Shown piece after piece: positions 34,073 through 44,342 of a stretch of DNA of 64,000 bases. Position numbers and translations under genes: made by a program. The notes beneath the pieces were generated by a model. That model searched no databases. It saw only the letters and a list, made by a program, of their open reading frames with translations, and was not told the DNA's origin. Numbering within the stretch: position 1 is the stretch's first letter; each line of letters starts with the position of its first letter. The DNA is from Neofusicoccum parvum (lineage: Eukaryota > Ascomycota > Dothideomycetes > Botryosphaeriales > Botryosphaeriaceae). Where the stretch lies: positions 930,001 to 994,000 of the forward strand of contig CP087220.1 of assembly GCA_020912385.1 (NCBI GenBank), in the 5' to 3' direction.

Positions 34073-36157
34073 CTACACCACGACAACATCTCCTATCTCT
34101 TGACCCCATTCTCCAGCCACTGCAATCACCATCGTCTTCTCGAGCAACACCTCCTCGACACCGGCCTCCTTCAAGTATTCAGGATGCCACAGCTTCGGCG
34201 TCGCAGGCCTCTCGACCGAGCACTGCCAGAAGCCATTTTCGTCAAGCTTGACCTTGTCCGACGTATCCTCTCCATCCACATATAGACGCAGTGGCGGAAA
34301 GCTCTGTCCGCCGCCCTCAACCCTGCCACTGATATTCAACACGAATGCTCCATCCTTTCCCTGCTCGCTCTTCTCTACCTTCAATCCCTTCAACTCTACC
34401 TTCCCGACGGCAGCCTTCACCGTCTTCCCCAAATCCACAACATCTGACTCTAATGGCTTAGTCCTGCCCGGCGGGACCCTGCCCCCACCCACCTTCTCGA
34501 ACGCCCACGCCACCGCCAACAACTCCTGATCTCCATACGCCCTCCCCGCAAACGTCAGATTAACCGGCATCGCCGTATCCTCCATGACCCCCATACACAC
34601 GCTCACCGTCGGCACGCCGAGGTGCCTCAACACCCTATTCCCATTGCTGTACAACACGCCGTTCCGCCACGCCTCCCTCGCCGCCCCGTCATCCACATCC
34701 GCGTCCGCCCTCCCGACGTCCCCGTTCGCCGGAAACGCCACCAGATCCACGCCCACGCGCCGCATCCACTCCTCCAGATCGCGCTCGCGCGCCGCCTCCA
34801 GCGCGCGCAGCGCGTCGCCCAGCCCGGGGTAATCCAGCAGCCCGGCGGCGCCGCGCCCCTCCCGCCACGCGCGCAGCACGGCCGGCAGCGCGGGCCAGTC
34901 GATCCGGTTCGCGGGCTCCGCGTAGCGGGTCTGCACGCCGCCGGCCTCGACGGGGAAAACCTTGGCGGCGTCGACGTGGGCGGCGAAGTCGGTCTGTGAC
35001 GGGGACGACGCGTCGTTGCCGGCGGCGTTGTCCCGGAGGAAGGCGTCCCACGCCAGCGCCAGCAGCGGGCCGCGCTCGGCGGCCAGCCAGTCGTCCGGCA
35101 GGCCGGGCACGGTGACGAGCTGGCCGGCGGCGGAGCGGGCCTCGTAGTTGGCGACGAGCGGGAAGTCGGTCTCGACGACGGTGGCGCCGGCGGCCTCGAG
35201 GGCGGCGCGGGCGCGGGCGAGGAGGGCGGCGATGGAGGGGCGGAGGGCGACGGGGCGCGCGGTCGGGGCGGAGTCGGCGCCGCCGATGTACATGCGCGGG
35301 AGGGCGATGCGCTTGCCGGCGAGGGCGGTCGGGGAGGCGAGCGCGTGGTGGGTGGGAGGGGGCTGGAGGGAGGGGAGGGGGATGAAGGGCTGGGCGCGCC
35401 AGAAGTCGCCGGTGGTGATGGGGTCCGGGGCGGCGAGGACGTCGAGGAGGGTGAGGAGGTCGGAGACGGTGCGCGTGTGCGGGACGACGACGTCGCAGGT
35501 GGGGTAGAGCGGCCAGTTGCCCCGGATGGAGAGGACGCCGCGGGAGGGCGTGTAGGCGACGAGCCCGTTGTTGGAGGCGGGCGAGCGCCCGGACGAGACG
35601 GTTTCCTCGGCCATGCCGAAGGCGGCGAAGGACGCGGCGGTGGAGGTGGCGGAGCCGTTGGATGAGCCGGATGCGAAGGCGGCGGTGAGGTAGGCGGCGT
35701 TGTAGGGGCTCTCAGCGCGTCCATATACGCCGCGTTGCATGCCACCGGCGGCCATGGGCGGCATGTTGGTCTTGCCGATCAGCACGGCGCCGGCTTCGCG
35801 CAGCTTCTGGACGGTGAAGGCGTCCTCGTTGGCGATGAGCTTGGAGAAGGCGGGAGAGCCGCTGGCGACGGTGAGGCCTTTGACCTTGTAGCTGTCCTTC
35901 ACGGTGTAGGGGATGCCCTCGAGCGGCCGTGACGGACGACCGGCTGCCCTGTCGGCAGCACGGCGGGCATCAGAGGCTGCGGCATCGCGGAGGACTGCGG
36001 GATTCAGGATGGGGATGGAGTTGAGGCGAGGACCGCGGCAGTCGTAGGTCGAGATGCGGAGCAAGTAGCGTGTGGTGAGCTCGACGCTGGTGATTGCGCC
36101 GGAGTCGAGGGCATTTCTGAGGTCGGAGATGCTGGCTTCCACGAGGTTCAGAGTCAT
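34073..36157 (-). CDS. Amidase-signature family enzyme with C-terminal extension
   Basis: Single exon, 694 aa from the ATG at 36157 (MTLNLVEASISDLRNALDSG). Amidase-signature enzymes hydrolyse carboxamides through a Ser-cisSer-Lys triad. Here Lys87 lies in GIPYTVKDSYKVKG, the cis-Ser (about 166) in FASGSSNGSATS, and the nucleophile fits Ser189 in EETVSSGRSPASNNGLV. Other family blocks are GKTNMPPMAAGG and GVLSIRGNWPLYPTCDVVVP. About 110 residues after the core form an extra beta-rich tail (LNISGRVEGGGQSFPPLRLY, VDGEDTSDKVKLDENGFW). Typical family members are 450-550 aa, so the tail accounts for the extra length. The substrate is unknown. Long antisense frames inside it are shadows of its GC-rich codons. 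Confidence 0.9.
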   Translation of the reverse strand: MTLNLVEASISDLRNALDSGAITSVELTTRYLLRISTYDCRGPRLNSIPILNPAVLRDAAASDARRAADRAAGRPSRPLEGIPYTVKDSYKVKGLTVASGSPAFSKLIANEDAFTVQKLREAGAVLIGKTNMPPMAAGGMQRGVYGRAESPYNAAYLTAAFASGSSNGSATSTAASFAAFGMAEETVSSGRSPASNNGLVAYTPSRGVLSIRGNWPLYPTCDVVVPHTRTVSDLLTLLDVLAAPDPITTGDFWRAQPFIPLPSLQPPPTHHALASPTALAGKRIALPRMYIGGADSAPTARPVALRPSIAALLARARAALEAAGATVVETDFPLVANYEARSAAGQLVTVPGLPDDWLAAERGPLLALAWDAFLRDNAAGNDASSPSQTDFAAHVDAAKVFPVEAGGVQTRYAEPANRIDWPALPAVLRAWREGRGAAGLLDYPGLGDALRALEAARERDLEEWMRRVGVDLVAFPANGDVGRADADVDDGAAREAWRNGVLYSNGNRVLRHLGVPTVSVCMGVMEDTAMPVNLTFAGRAYGDQELLAVAWAFEKVGGGRVPPGRTKPLESDVVDLGKTVKAAVGKVELKGLKVEKSEQGKDGAFVLNISGRVEGGGQSFPPLRLYVDGEDTSDKVKLDENGFWQCSVERPATPKLWHPEYLKEAGVEEVLLEKTMVIAVAGEWGQEIGDVVVV

Positions 36158-37454
36158 TGTGAGTGCTATAGATTGCGTCAGCGGCACTGTGTCCCATGTG
36201 GAGATCAGAGCTCACAGTGATGCCAGGTCTCGGGGACGCCTCGTCTGGAGTTGCTGAAGTGCAGATGCTCGCTGTGAGGACTGGATTTATGTCTACCTTC
36301 CCCGCGGTCAGCACAATGCGACATCGGAAGGGCGGCACCCGCAGCCAAGCTCGCGCGAGGTTGGAGAATGGGGCGGCTGTGATAGGTGAAGTTTGATGGG
36401 GTGGTCTACTCGGCGCACGTGCCGCCGCAGTTCCCCTAAGTACAGGTTCACGCGAATGCTACACCCTAAGTACAGTTGCAGGCGGAACCGCTGGACGCGC
36501 ACTGCCTTTTTACGTAAACCGAGTCCGTTGTACGATAACGAGTGGGATTTGGATTTTCTTGGGCGCGCTTTGAGCCGGGACGATATCGGACAGCTTCCGT
36601 GGGCGTGCGTAGGGGGAGAAGACGTATAATTTCTCGAAAGACTTACCAAAAGTTGGACTGGAGTTGAGGCAAGGGCAAAGTCAAATCTCCGACAGACACT
36701 TGTCTGTGGATTGTGAAAGCGATGGGAATCTAGGTGCTTTGGCTGATTTGCTGGGAGAAAAAGGATGGTAAAACAGCTGTTTAAGCGATAAGAAGTCGGA
36801 CGGCGGACTGCAGCAGCACGATCAGGAATCTGGAGAGATCCGAAACAAAACAGGCATGTTTCAAGTCACCAAGAGCAATTGGCGTAGATCGAGATAGGCT
36901 GCTTTGCGTGAGTCCAGCCTCAGAACGTCGAAGTAGGGCCGCCTCGAGCTGATGTATCGTGCCTCCAGCGCGCCCAACGGAGCATGTCCATCCGCCTTCG
37001 GCAACTGCGCGACTGGACCGCCTCGCAGCGACTGAGCAGCTATCGCACGTGGCGTGCGAATCAGCCCGTCGGGACGAAAGCGTAGGTTCCGGGCGCCGAA
37101 GATGGCGGCTGACGGATAAACGGCTCTTGACAAGCAAAGCGGTGCGGGGTGTGATAGCAGACATCCGATCGCAATGGTGCTTGCAATGCGTGCTCAGCCA
37201 GTCTGAACGAACATTAACGTCCTGAAGCGACCTGTGTCTCCCTGGCTGTGCTGGCACTGTGGAGTCGTTGGCGCTGGATGTGCAGCCTCTCCGTGCGATT
37301 GACATGCGGCAGTGGCTGAGCGGATCGGCAACTGGGGTAAACGATATCGGAGCGTCCACCCCCACCTCTGATACGCTCGGCATTCTCAAGCAGCAACCAC
37401 CATATATACCGTCAGAGGGGTCCTGCATTCGGATCTGTACGTTAATCGACCACC
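36158..37454. other. Intergenic, divergent promoters, 1.3 kb
   Basis: This separates the amidase (-) from the alpha/beta hydrolase (+). No gene recognised; it is the upstream region of both. A TATATA box near the right end is listed separately. Confidence 0.5.
37403..37408 (+). promoter_or_regulatory. TATA box of the alpha/beta hydrolase gene
   Basis: TATATA about 50 bp before the ATG at 37455. The spacing would give a short leader, suggesting a regulated rather than a housekeeping promoter. Confidence 0.55.
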
Positions 37455-38596
37455 ATGGCCAACGCTGAAACATACCCGCCGCCACAGGCGGTTGAGCTCC
37501 CGCTTCTAAACGCCATCCCCGACCACCTGGTGGACCGCTTCGACCCGGTATTCGTCGAGAACCACAACAAATACCAGCGCGGCCGCCTGCATACGCATCA
37601 GATACCGATTGAGTGGTATCGTGCGAACCCGGCCAAGTACACCATCACATATGGCCGTGGCCATTTCCCCACCAACCGTGTCAAGATTACCGAGCAGAAA
37701 TGCCCGGTCAAGGACGGCGAGATCACCATTCGCATTTTCGAGCGCGTGGAAGAGGGAGGCGTGAAAGGGAAGAGGCCGGCGTACATGAACTTCCATGGCG
37801 GTGGCTGGGTGTTTGGCGGGCTCCACAGCGACCATGAGTTCGGCAAGAGGCTTGCCCATCAGCTCGGCTGCATTGTCTTCGACGTGGACTACAGGCTGGC
37901 ACCGGAGTATCCCCATCCGACCCAGGTGGACGACTGCTGGGCCGCTTTTCAGTGGATGAGGGAGAAGAAGGCTGACGAGTTTGGTCTCGATTTGGAGAAG
38001 CTTGCTGTTGGTGGAGCATCTGCGGGTGGCCATCTCTCTGCTGTGACTGCGCTCAAGTGCCGCGACAACGGAATTCCTCTGGCATTCCAGCTGCTGCAGG
38101 TTCCGGTTACGGACCTGCATGTGTTCACGCCGACTGGAGAGCTGGAGCCGAACTGTCCATATGAGAGCTACAGGGAAATGTGGGATACCGTGGCTCTTCC
38201 CGGAGAGCGCATGAGCTACTTCCACAAGGCGTTGCTGGGGAATCCTCGGCCAGCAAAATACGACAATGTAAGTCAGACAGAAATTCCCGTGTCCCTCTTT
38301 TGCGCAGAAAGGCTGACGCGTTCCAGGACTGGGAAGTTTCGCCCATGAAGAATCCGGATCTATCCAATCTTGCTCCGGCTCTGGTCGTGACCGCCGAGAT
38401 GGATCCGTTGAGGGACGAGGGAGAGGCTTACGGGAAGAGAATGAACGAGTCTGGCTCGAAGGCTGAAATTTGGAGAATCCCTGGTGTCCCGCACACAGTA
38501 GTTCACTTGGACGGCATCCTGGAAGGTGGAAAAGCGTTCAACTCCAAGGCAGTGGAGGCACTGTCCAAAGTTTTCAATGTTCCCGTCACTCCTTGA
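37455..38596 (+). CDS. HSL-type alpha/beta hydrolase (esterase/lipase-like)
   Basis: Two exons, 37455-38267 and 38327-38596, give 360 aa; the 59-nt intron has a GTAAGT donor. HSL-family enzymes hydrolyse esters of small or medium acids. The oxyanion motif NFHGGGWVFGG (HGGGW at 114-118), DVDYRLAPEYPHPTQ, the nucleophile elbow VGGASAGGHL with Ser189, Asp297 in TAEMDPLRDEG, and His327 in GVPHTVVHLDG complete the triad. The elbow reads GGASAGG instead of GDSAGG; Ser is still in place. There is no signal peptide, so it is probably cytosolic. The natural substrate cannot be told; such enzymes are common in fungal detoxification and secondary metabolism. Confidence 0.92.
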
Positions 38597-39049
38597 ACTT
38601 GGAGAACATCGAATGTCGTTACTCTGGAACACTTCATGGGGCTGGGACGGCCTGACTTTTGGGTTGATCCGGTGCATTTTGCTGTTCATTCGCAAGCCTA
38701 TTCAGACATAGCCTTACCTTGGAATAATCGTCTTCTACGGCATAAACCCGTACCCTTAATCTCTTCTGGCAAATTCGTTGGCGTGATGGGATATGCTTGA
38801 GAAGCAGGTCGCAGCACTAAAGTCGATGGCATTCGGTGCTTTCTAACCTACAAATGTACGGGGTGAGCCCAGTATATCGAGAAACCATCATTCTGCAGAG
38901 CCTCGACCCCGTATTCGGATAGATGCACCCGTTGGATAGCGCATATAGCAAAGTTGTCCGCGCAGCGAGTCAAGAAAACCACTATATAGATTAACACTCG
39001 CGGTATAACCTCGCTATCACGTCGGCAATACGAAGGAGATAGGAGTTAG
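38597..39049. other. Intergenic, 453 bp
   Basis: This is between two plus-strand genes. No motif or coding frame recognised. Confidence 0.45.
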
Positions 39050-39556
39050 ATGTCTAACAGCGACGTTGGGCGTGCCAAGAAAGCGAGGCGGTGGGGACAG
39101 CCGTTGCGGAGATTGCCCCGCGGCGGGGAGGCGGCGCTTATGAACAATACGGATAAGCGAGAGAGAGTTGGACGTCGAAGATGGAGGGGGGTACGTAGTC
39201 TGATTTCCTAGTTTGTCCGCATCCAGGGCAACAGCCAAGAAAAGAGACACTGACGCTCGATGCAGGGGAAAAAGTCAAAGAAGCGAGCGGGAGACGGGAT
39301 GATCGACGGCGCGCCTGACGGAAGTGAGCCGAAGCTATTCCTGGGGATACCAGACACACATTATAGGGCCGCGTGGATAGGTGAAACGCAATTGATGATC
39401 ACGCGGAGGTTTGCAGATGCACGCCTCAGGGAGGGCGTGGTTGACGTGCTGAAGCGCGAGTGCGGGCTTGCGGTCGCGTCGTTCAGAGGTGCCTGGAGGG
39501 GGAGGGAGAGTGGCGGCGTGTTGGAGTTTGGGTTGGGGGAGGAGCAGGAGCCATGA
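39050..39556 (+). CDS. Small basic hypothetical protein, 143 aa
   Basis: Two exons, 39050-39190 and 39266-39556, are joined by a 75-nt intron with a GTACGT donor, ACTGAC branch and TGCAG acceptor; the frame runs through. The N-terminus is strongly basic (RAKKARRWGQPLRRLPRGGE, then KRERVGRRRWRGGKKSKKRA). The rest is a compact-looking segment (LFLGIPDTHYRAAWIGETQL, MITRRFADARLREGVVDVLK) that ends in an acidic tail. I do not recognise a family. The second exon alone, starting at a TG-type codon, could be a spurious frame; the good splice signals support a real gene. Confidence 0.45.
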
Positions 39557-39794
39557 CGCGTCAATCAGCCGCAGTGCGTGACTAATGTATCAACGGTATA
39601 AGGGCACTTGCGAGTCAGGCGCGCTAAGCCCACCCGGGAGCGCTAGCCGAGCTGCGGCACCGTCGCGAAATCTCTCCACCACCGACGGCAGGCGCAAAGT
39701 TTCTTCCTCACCCCCCGCGACTTCATTCAACCGCCGTAGCGCAGGATACCCATTTCTTTGCGCACTTCGCGACACCCCCACCAACCTCGTCAAA

Positions 39795-40373
39795 ATGGCC
39801 CCCGTTGTACGTTCACTGCTGTGCTGCCCGCCGAACTCGTGAGCGAGGCTCGGCCTTTGAGAGCAGTAGGCTAAGTGTGCATTACAGAAGCGTGCCGGCC
39901 CCAAGAAGGGCTCCAAGGTCACCAAGAAGGTACGGAATGCCTCGTCCGCTCCGCAAATCGCGCCCGCCGACTGACGCCCGCTGTAGTTCATCATCAACGC
40001 CTCGCAGCCCGTGAGCGACAAGATCTTCGACATCACCGCCTTCGAGAAGTTCCTTCACGACCGCATCAAGGTCGACGGCCGCACCGGCAACCTCGGTGAC
40101 ACCGTCCAGATCTCCCAGCAGGGTGACGGCAAGATCGAGGTCATTGCCCACCAGGAGTTCTCCGGTCGCTACCTCAAGTACCTGTAAGTTGGGCTACAAC
40201 CGAGATTGGTGCGTGGGGGCCATTGGCTGATAAGGCTGCGTCACAGGACCAAGAAGTTCCTCAAGAAGCAGCAGCTCCGTGACTGGCTCCGCGTCGTCTC
40301 CACCTCCAAGGGTGTTTACGAGCTCCGCTTCTTCAATGTCGTCAACGACGAGGCCGACGAGGATGAGGAGTAA
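39795..40373 (+). CDS. RPL22: 60S ribosomal protein eL22
   Basis: Four exons, 39795-39806, 39888-39929, 39987-40183, 40247-40373, give 125 aa. eL22 is a surface protein of the large cytosolic subunit, near the exit tunnel. The first coding exon is only 12 nt (M-A-P-V), as is common in fungal ribosomal protein genes. Sequence blocks are [80 protein letters not shown], and [20 protein letters not shown] with an acidic end. All introns are 57-81 nt. The strong codon bias (C-ending) and family length agree with a highly expressed gene. Confidence 0.97.
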
Positions 40374-40921
40374 AGAGTAGGATTGATACCCGGGTTTTAG
40401 CATCATCTTGATCAAGATAGCTGGAAAGTCATCCTTCTTGCCCCTCACTGGCTGTTGTTTTTGCTGTGATGTGATTGTGCTGCATGCTTGTGTCCGAATT
40501 TTGCCCGCCCTGCTGAGCTACATTGCAGGGTGAAATCAACAGAGTATCGGCTCACATGATTGTCCTGACAGAATTCCAACCGCATGTACGATGGCAAGGT
40601 TTCTCGAGAAGTCGGGAGTGCGCCCATCTCGTGCGGTCGAATTGTCTGACTGCAGAAGCATAATATTTTTGAGGTTCATGGCCATTTCTACTGACTCGTC
40701 TTCTCACAAATCCATGCAATTTCGGTATAAATGTGTGTATGTAAGCCACTAAAATCGTCACTGATAATGTGTACTAACGAAAATTAGGAACAGAACGAAA
40801 CAGCAACTACCAGCCCTCCAGCCCTCCAACCCTCCAACCCTGCCCACCTCACACCACCCCGTAATGTCAAGAAAACTAGGCTAATCGCAACCACCCACTC
40901 AATGGGTGCCCTGCCTCAACA
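40374..40921. other. Intergenic, convergent ends, 548 bp
   Basis: This lies between RPL22 (+) and the small secreted protein gene (-). It contains a short imperfect CCAGCCCTCCA/AACCCTCCA repeat around 40808-40850 and is otherwise unremarkable. Confidence 0.5.
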
Positions 40922-41590
40922 TCAGTTTCTGTTCTTGTGCTTGGTTTTGTCGGTCTGCGGTACAGGTGAGGCGGTCCTCAAGTTAATGAGGAGAGACTCA
41001 TCGTCGATTGTAGCAGAAGGAGCCCATTTGATGACGTAGAGATCATCAACTCCGGTGGGAACAGCGCGGTAGTTCATCTCAATCTCGCCGGCTTCAGAGA
41101 GATGATAAGCCCAGGCACCATACAAGCCGAAGCCAGTGGTGTTCATTGACGAAGTAGAGTTCGTCACTCCGACAGTCTCCATGGAGTTGCCCGAGCTGCT
41201 AATGCCCCAGTAGACGCTGTCGAACTCTCCACTGTCGGCCGTCACTGTCCACGCCCCGTCATCGCTATCGGTCGTCGCCACTGCTAGGTCAGCACCTTGA
41301 CGATCCGAGTTGATCTTATGGTCTTACAAGTAACGTTCGCAACACTTGTGGCATTCGAAGGGGCCTGCTTGCCAGCATATGCCACACCTGTGGAACTTAT
41401 CAGTGCCGCGACCTCAAGGCCAGCCCCGAGGATACTTACCATCTGCGATGAAGACATCAAGGCCGTTGGTGATATTATGTCCGTACGCGTAGAGCTTGAA
41501 AGAAGTGGCCCTTGGCTTGAGAAGGGCAGCAGCGGTTGAATGATGGACAAGAGCCAGCACGGCGGCTGTCAAAGAGAGGGTGAACTTCAT
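40922..41590 (-). CDS. Small secreted protein of unknown function, 189 aa
   Basis: Three exons, 41590-41440, 41387-41328, 41280-40922, give 189 aa, with 52- and 47-nt introns. A clear signal peptide (FTLSLTAAVLALVHHSTAAA, about 3-22) is followed by ALLKPR, which may be a processing site. The mature part starts ATSFKLYAYGHNITNGLDVF, has several N-glycosylation sites (NIT, NAT, NVT, NST, NTT), few Cys, and segments such as DGAWTVTADSGEFDSVYWGI and GFGLYGAWAYHLSEAGEIEM. The C-terminus is basic and polar. It looks like a cell-wall or apoplastic protein of the kind found in plant-associated Dothideomycetes. No family function is known to me. Confidence 0.78.
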
Positions 41591-44342
41591 TGTAGCTGTC
41601 GGGATTTTGGAAAGATTGTGGAGAGAAGTTGGATCTGAAGGAGAGACCGCGTAGAGCTTCAGCAACCAAGGGACGGGCCTTCAACGGTGATGCGATGGCA
41701 GCGAGTATTTGTAACGCTTGCAGGACACGGGGGATCCGGCAAAGCAGCCATCTCTCAGGCCGTCATTTATCCAGCCCATCCACGGCCGGAACCCACGGGG
41801 CCAGGCGCCGGACAGCTCGGTTAGCAGGGCGAGGCAAAAACGACCCCCATCCACGGAGCAGGGCGTTTCTGGCGTTCCGTTTCCAATAACACGAGCGATG
41901 CAGGTGTTGCAGGCTGACAGGGACAACGTGGACGCGGTCTCAAACGGTGGAGCCCAAAACGGGCAGCGCGGCGGCTGCAGATGACTGCTGCTCTGAATCA
42001 AGCGCATTACGTCCGCCACACCCGCCGGGCGGGAGGTGTTGGTGTCTGCACCGTATGCACGGCATCAAGGGCGTTTAGGCGCGCAAGTGGCAGGCGAGGG
42101 CATGGGCTGACGTTGCGGCGAGCAGCCAACCAGCACAAGCGTCTCCAGCGGGCATGACGCGCGTACACCCGCCCCGAAGAGGCAATTTTCGGACAACAAG
42201 CTCAGGGTGCTAAGGTTTCGGAGTGAATAGGCCAGCCGACGGCTCTGCCAAGACGCACGTCTCGAGCCTAGCAGGGGCCGGCTTCTCCATCTCTGAGGCT
42301 CCATGCGGAGCAGTCGCCGGGACAGTCAGTGCTCCCGGGCCGTATCTTGGACGACGTCGGAGAAATATATGCTTTGGTCTGACCGCGATATAGGTAGGGT
42401 CAGCCTTGCAGCAGCGCGCGCCCCTGGGCCATCGACTCGTCTATCTTGCCGTGGAGGCGGTTAGAGCGAGCGGATGCGTTGATGTTTGGGCCCGCACGCG
42501 TGGATGCCAGGATGCGCCTGCTGCTGTCCGCCATGCCGCATGCGGCGACGAGAGCGACGACCAAGCATTCGCTTCCGCCGCTCGTCGACTCTTCAACCTC
42601 AGCTCGCGCCCATCCCGCCGCCCCACGACTTCCAGCCACTTGCGCGTCGAATACGAGCCGGTCGGCGGCAGCTGCGTCTCGCGCCGCTATCAACATGCGC
42701 GCTTCGGCGGAGCTGACGAGTCCCCCCGCGGCGTTGCCTGACGGTCCCGCGCGGCTGATGAACGGGTGCATCAGGCACCCAGCCTGGATCAAACGGTCCG
42801 CCATGATCACCGTTTAGTGTTCTCGGCATCCGCTCCCGGCCCCTGGACCGGCCTCAGTCTGGCGACTCCACGCGCTCGAAACACTTACAGAGCGATCTTG
42901 AGCTGTGATCTACCGACCCTTTGCCAGATCGGTCGGCTCATCGCAGACGGCAAAAGTAAAAATAATCATATAGCCATGGCGCTTTCTATAGTGGCCATGC
43001 GCGTTCTGGTGCGCTGATGCAAGCTTCACTGGCGCTCGTGGACGCCTTGCGGCAGCCCGTGGATATCCGGAAAACAATGTTTGCCAAACACCGACGTTCC
43101 AGCGGGTGCATGACCGCCTGACTCGAGCGCTCCTTGCTGCCATGCGCCATTCTGAGTACCGGATAGCGCCGGCGCAAGTGCTGGCTTGCATCTTGTTTCC
43201 TCATGCTCAGCGCCCGGCCGGGCCGCCAGGCAAGATTCGTGGAAAAGCTGGCACCCCTTTCGTGCATGCTGCCAGGATGGCAAAGCCTCGAATTGCTATT
43301 CTGGGCAATCGCGTCGTCAGCTACGGCCTGGCAATCCCGGATAACATCGCCGCCGAGAAGCTTCAAGATTACCATACACTGCATACGCGGGACGCCCTGA
43401 CCAACGGGCCACACCCGCCGTCAGCACGCGCCGCCCACAGTAAGCGTATTTCCGCGCCGGCCTGAATGGCTTGCAGGCCCCTGCGCCATCGTGGCGGTAA
43501 AGTACGACGTGCGTCTTAAGCTGCAGAAAACGTTATTGAAACCTGTGTGTTAGGCGGCTCCCGCAGCAACACTCTTCCCCGAAACGGGCCGCCTTGATTC
43601 GCACACGACCACTGGCAGGCCGGGACCCCCATGGGCGGCTCGGTTAGAGCCTCAGACAGCCCGGATTATCGTTTGATGTTAGTTTACTTCCCTTCTTTGA
43701 CACCCCACGAGTCGGCTAAGCGATAGCGGCAGCCTTCTCCGTGGGGCCCTAACCAGCTGAATGCTACCATCTCTTACACGCATCGGCCATACCTACCCGA
43801 CCCTCCACGTGGAAAATTGCCCAGCACAGCCGCCGGTCCGCAAATCCTCCTGGTCCGCAGTCCAGGTAACCGAGTTGCCCCCATATCGTCAAACAATAGT
43901 CTCGTCCTTAGTCTGCTTCACCGGACCCGCGCCGCCCGTTTATTGCTGGCGTGCATGAGCATTTCCAAGAGCGGCGAAGAGCCCCTTTGCGGCAGGGGTG
44001 GCATGCGTCGTACTGCACCGTCAGGCAGGAGGGCATGCGTGCCGCATGCGTGGAGACAGTGTTGGACTTTGACGATGGTGTCGTGTTGCAACGCCAATCG
44101 TACTCGTACCACATGCTCACCTTGATGCTGATCATCTGAGCCATCGTCAACTTTCTTTCATATTTAACCTCATCCCTCTCTTGTGGTTGGAGTTTGTCTC
44201 ACCACCGCGGTCTTTTCTCTCTCTACTACATCATCCTCCCAGTCATCTCTGCTGGGTCTTCGTTCACTTGTTGAGATCATTCTCTCAGTTGCTTCATACC
44301 TTTGAGTTATCTCGTCACTGCCCACGGCAGCACATCTTGAAG
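41591..44342. other. Gene-free block, 2.75 kb, between divergent genes
   Basis: It separates the small secreted protein gene (-) and the laccase (+). Open frames are short, overlapping and motif-free. A TATTTAA box near 44159, about 180 bp before the laccase start and followed by a pyrimidine-rich leader, is a likely laccase promoter element. Confidence 0.5.

Noticed and set aside
34627..35745. 372-residue minus-strand Ser/Pro/Arg frame in the amidase
   Set aside because: Shadow frame of the amidase's GC-rich codons.
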